Source: JBFMFE01 sp040752295
Lineage (GTDB): Bacteria; UBP15; UBA6099; JBFMBQ01
Assembly (NCBI GenBank): GCA_040752295.1
Contig: JBFMFE010000075.1
Location: forward strand, 1-15,126
Length of the DNA: 15,126 bases
Direction: 5' to 3'
Both the position numbers and the translations under genes were made by a program. Below the pieces are notes generated by a model that did not search any database, had not been told where the DNA came from, and saw only the letters and a program-made list of their open reading frames with translations. Shown piece by piece: positions 13,440 to 15,126 of this stretch. How positions within the stretch are numbered: the first letter of the stretch is position 1; every line of letters starts with the position of its first letter.

Positions 13440-14801
13440 CTACTCGATCAGCTCATAGGTTTTCAGTTTCCTGTACAGTGAAGAGCGGTCGATGCCAAGT
13501 ATCTTCGCCGCCTTTGATTTGTTGTTTTCGGCGCGGCTCATTATCCATCGTATGTAGTCCTTTTCCATTTCCTCGAGGCTTTTCATGCCGCCCGTTTCGC
13601 GGTCGTAGCGGAAGACTGCCACATCCCTTATATCCTGAGGCAAATCCTCCACGCCCACGGCATCGCCCCGGCAAAGCGCCGCGGCGCGCTCGACGACGTT
13701 TTCAAGCTCGCGCACGTTGCCGGGATAATTGTAATCCGACAGAAGCCGCAAGGCTTCTTCCGTAAAACCCTTCAGCGGACGGTCCATCCGCCGCGCCGCC
13801 CCGGAAAGAAAGTGCGCCGCAAGAAGCGGGATGTCCTCCTTCCGCTCCGAAAGCGGCGGCACGAATACAGGGATCACGTTGAGCCGGTAATAAAGGTCCT
13901 CGCGAAAAAGCCCCTGCAAAAGCGCTTTTTTCAAGTCCCTGTTCGTGGCGGCGACGACCCTGATGTCCACCGGAACGGGCTTGTTGCCGCCAACGCGGAA
14001 AACCACGCGCTCCTGTATGACACGCAGAAGCTTCGCCTGCATGGCGGGCGGCATATCACCCACCTCGTCGAAAAACACCGTTCCCCCGTCCGCGCTTTCA
14101 AGAAGACCCGGCCTCGCGCTCGTTGCTCCGGTGTAGGCATCCTTCTCGTGCCCGAACAATTCGTTCGCTAAAAGCTCCTCTGTAAAAGAGCCGCAATTTA
14201 TCGCAAGAAAACGCCTCCCCGCCCTGCGGCTGTGCCCGTGGATCGCCGCCGCCACAAGTTCCTTTCCCGTCCCGGACTCGCCGGTGATGAGCACGTTCGC
14301 ATCCGTCGGCCCTATCTGGCGGACGAGGTTCAAAATCGCCTGAATTTTTTCACTCTTCCCTATAATAACCGGTCCCTCTCCGCGGGCGCGCGCTTCCTCT
14401 TCGAGCTTCCTCACCTGCGTCCTGAGGCGGACCTTGTCAAGCGCCTGCGACGCGAGATGCCGCACCTCTTCAGTACGGAACGGTTTTTGCAAATAATGAA
14501 AAGCGCCCCGTTTCATGGCCGCAATTGCCGTTTCAACGGAGGCGTAGCCGGTCATGATGATGACTTCGGTATCTCTCGAACGCTCCTTCACCGCATCCAG
14601 AACCTCCATCCCACCCACGCCGCCCTCCATGACAAGGTCGGCAAGCACCAGATGGAACTCATCCCGCTTTAATTTTTCAACCGCTTCTTCGCCGGAAGCG
14701 GCAGGCGTGACGCTGCAACCCTCTTTTCGCAGAATCCGCTCCAGACTCTTTCGCGCCGCTTCCTCGTCGTCAACCACCAGCACCCGCGCCGCTTTGCTCA
14801 T
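13440..14801 (-). CDS. NtrC-family sigma-54-dependent response regulator
   Basis: A 453-residue protein with three domains. The receiver (1-120) has D11/D12, phospho-acceptor D55, T84 and K106. The AAA+ domain (about 146-375) has Walker A GESGTGKE (174-181), Walker B GGTVFFDEVGDM (239-250), an arginine-finger region and the sigma-54-contacting loop as DAYTGA (221-226) instead of GAFTGA. The Fis-type helix-turn-helix is at about 424-450 (SKAAKILGIDRSSLYRKLK). Length and order are standard for the group that remodels sigma-54 closed complexes using ATP. The upstream site AAGGA precedes the ATG. A sigma-54 promoter lies about 160 bp beyond its stop codon, in front of the operon on the same strand, which makes that operon the obvious target. 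The orphan kinase at 4573-6192 is the likely phosphodonor. Its own promoter looks sigma-70 type (14850-14878). Confidence 0.95.
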   Translation of the reverse strand: MSKAARVLVVDDEEAARKSLERILRKEGCSVTPAASGEEAVEKLKRDEFHLVLADLVMEGGVGGMEVLDAVKERSRDTEVIIMTGYASVETAIAAMKRGAFHYLQKPFRTEEVRHLASQALDKVRLRTQVRKLEEEARARGEGPVIIGKSEKIQAILNLVRQIGPTDANVLITGESGTGKELVAAAIHGHSRRAGRRFLAINCGSFTEELLANELFGHEKDAYTGATSARPGLLESADGGTVFFDEVGDMPPAMQAKLLRVIQERVVFRVGGNKPVPVDIRVVAATNRDLKKALLQGLFREDLYYRLNVIPVFVPPLSERKEDIPLLAAHFLSGAARRMDRPLKGFTEEALRLLSDYNYPGNVRELENVVERAAALCRGDAVGVEDLPQDIRDVAVFRYDRETGGMKSLEEMEKDYIRWIMSRAENNKSKAAKILGIDRSSLYRKLKTYELIE

Positions 14802-15016
14802 TTTCTTTTCCTTACAGTCTCAACACAATACCAAAAAAGACCTCCCATAATCATACAGCGCGATGTCGCACAAATCAACACCATTGTTGCAATATCCACC
14901 ACATCGTCGGGGTGATTTAAAAGCGCTCCCGCCGATTCTGCCATGTTATTGTAACTCGTTGATGAGATATCGAATTGTTGATTTCCACTAAAACCAGCGT
15001 GTGAACTTTCGCACAT
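14798..15016 (-). CDS. Doubtful small ORF upstream of the NtrC-type gene
   Basis: An open frame of up to 72 residues. A more likely internal start at 14944 gives 48 residues. The C-terminal half has one hydrophobic stretch, MVLICATSRCMIMGGLFWYC, and a basic tail VRKRK, so it could be a small membrane protein. Its stop overlaps the regulator start in an ATGA arrangement, as in translational coupling. Against it, no Shine-Dalgarno site precedes either start, no family is recognised, and a good sigma-70 promoter for the regulator lies inside it. I rate it slightly less likely real than not. Confidence 0.3.
   Translation of the reverse strand: MCESSHAGFSGNQQFDISSTSYNNMAESAGALLNHPDDVVDIATMVLICATSRCMIMGGLFWYCVETVRKRK
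14850..14878 (-). promoter_or_regulatory. Sigma-70-type promoter for the NtrC-type regulator
   Basis: On the minus strand TTGATT (14878-14873), a 17-nt spacer and TATGAT (14855-14850) match consensus at four and five of six bases. The predicted start near 14843 gives a leader of about 42 nt to the ATG at 14801, which contains the AAGGA ribosome site. Confidence 0.55.
15000..15015. promoter_or_regulatory. CRP/FNR-like palindromic box, right copy
   Basis: TGTGA-ACTTTC-GCACA matches TGTGA-N6-TCACA at 9 of 10 fixed positions. Fifteen bases are identical, in inverse orientation, to 95-109. Its centre is about 165 bp upstream of the regulator's predicted start, which is far for direct activation. 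Confidence 0.35.
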
Positions 15017-15056
15017 TCTTCGTCACGATGGATTGCGACGTCATCCGCCTTGGACT

Positions 15057-15109
15057 GCGGCGAGTCATCGCCGCCTTCACTCCCGCGCGGAGCGCGGGAA
15101 ACAAGGCGG
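15057..15109. repeat. GC-rich nested palindrome with an alternative hairpin
   Basis: Outer arms CCGCCTT (15071-15077) and AAGGCGG (15103-15109) enclose inner arms TCCCGCGC (15081-15088) and GCGCGGGA (15092-15099), with symmetric 3-nt internal loops and a GGA apex. This makes a 15-bp stem. A second perfect hairpin, GCGGCGA-GTCA-TCGCCGC (15057-15074), shares bases with the outer arm, so only one can form at a time. CCGCCTT also occurs at 15045-15051. It looks like a dispersed intergenic repeat or an RNA switch, cut by the window edge. Confidence 0.6.
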
Positions 15110-15126
15110 TGTTTGCACTCCAGCCC

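Noticed and set aside
14884..14900. GG/GC pattern on the minus strand resembling a second sigma-54 promoter
   Set aside because: The GG and GC dinucleotides are 8 nt apart rather than 10, and the C/A positions of the -24 element do not match.
1..15126. tRNA, rRNA, CRISPR arrays, insertion sequences and transposases
   Set aside because: I saw no tRNA or rRNA signature, no regularly spaced repeats and no transposase or integrase reading frame.

Overview
The window is about 15.1 kb and holds two unlike parts. A short AT-rich left end (about 1-1000) carries one small exported-protein gene. The rest is GC-rich and contains a sugar-kinase/ABC-permease pair on the + strand and a long signalling operon on the - strand. 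Domain content (HAMP/HBM sensor kinase, NtrC-type regulator, TauE/SafE permease of a kind common in sulfate reducers, cytidylate-kinase-like protein, PEP-synthase-like proteins) suggests a Gram-negative, probably anaerobic bacterium, deltaproteobacterium-like or from a deep-branching candidate phylum. Nothing here fixes the taxon.

Layout. 1-172: a strong leftward sigma-70-type promoter with a perfect inverted repeat at its predicted start, plus a CRP-like box. 173-922 (-): AT-rich membrane-anchored protein with TolB-like PD40 motifs. 923-1297: non-coding, with several hairpins. 1298-2518 (+): ROK-like ASKHA kinase. 2644-4362 (+): fused two-domain iron-type ABC permease. 4340-4447 (+): apparent stump of the transporter's ATPase gene, cut off where the opposing operon begins. 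4573-13239 (-): seven-gene operon read in the order universal-stress-like protein, cytidylate-kinase-like fusion, TauE/SafE permease, PEP-synthase-like protein, single-domain response regulator, PEP-swivel protein, HBM/HAMP histidine kinase. 13440-14801 (-): NtrC-family sigma-54 activator. 14802-15126: its promoter, a doubtful small ORF, a second CRP-like box and a large GC-rich palindrome.

How it may work. A textbook -24/-12 promoter lies directly upstream of the universal-stress-like gene. Two similar 18-bp sites 21 bp apart lie about 150-175 bp further upstream, and the next gene encodes a sigma-54 activator. The simplest reading is that the NtrC-type protein, phosphorylated by the kinase encoded at the far end of the operon, switches on the whole cluster. 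The kinase also seems to have its own sigma-70 promoter. The most unusual feature is that both PEP-synthase-like proteins have lost the phospho-accepting histidine of the swivel domain, and the larger one also lacks key ATP-grasp residues. They look like pseudo-enzymes recruited for sensing or scaffolding next to a permease and a kinase. This is the best candidate for an undescribed system in the window.
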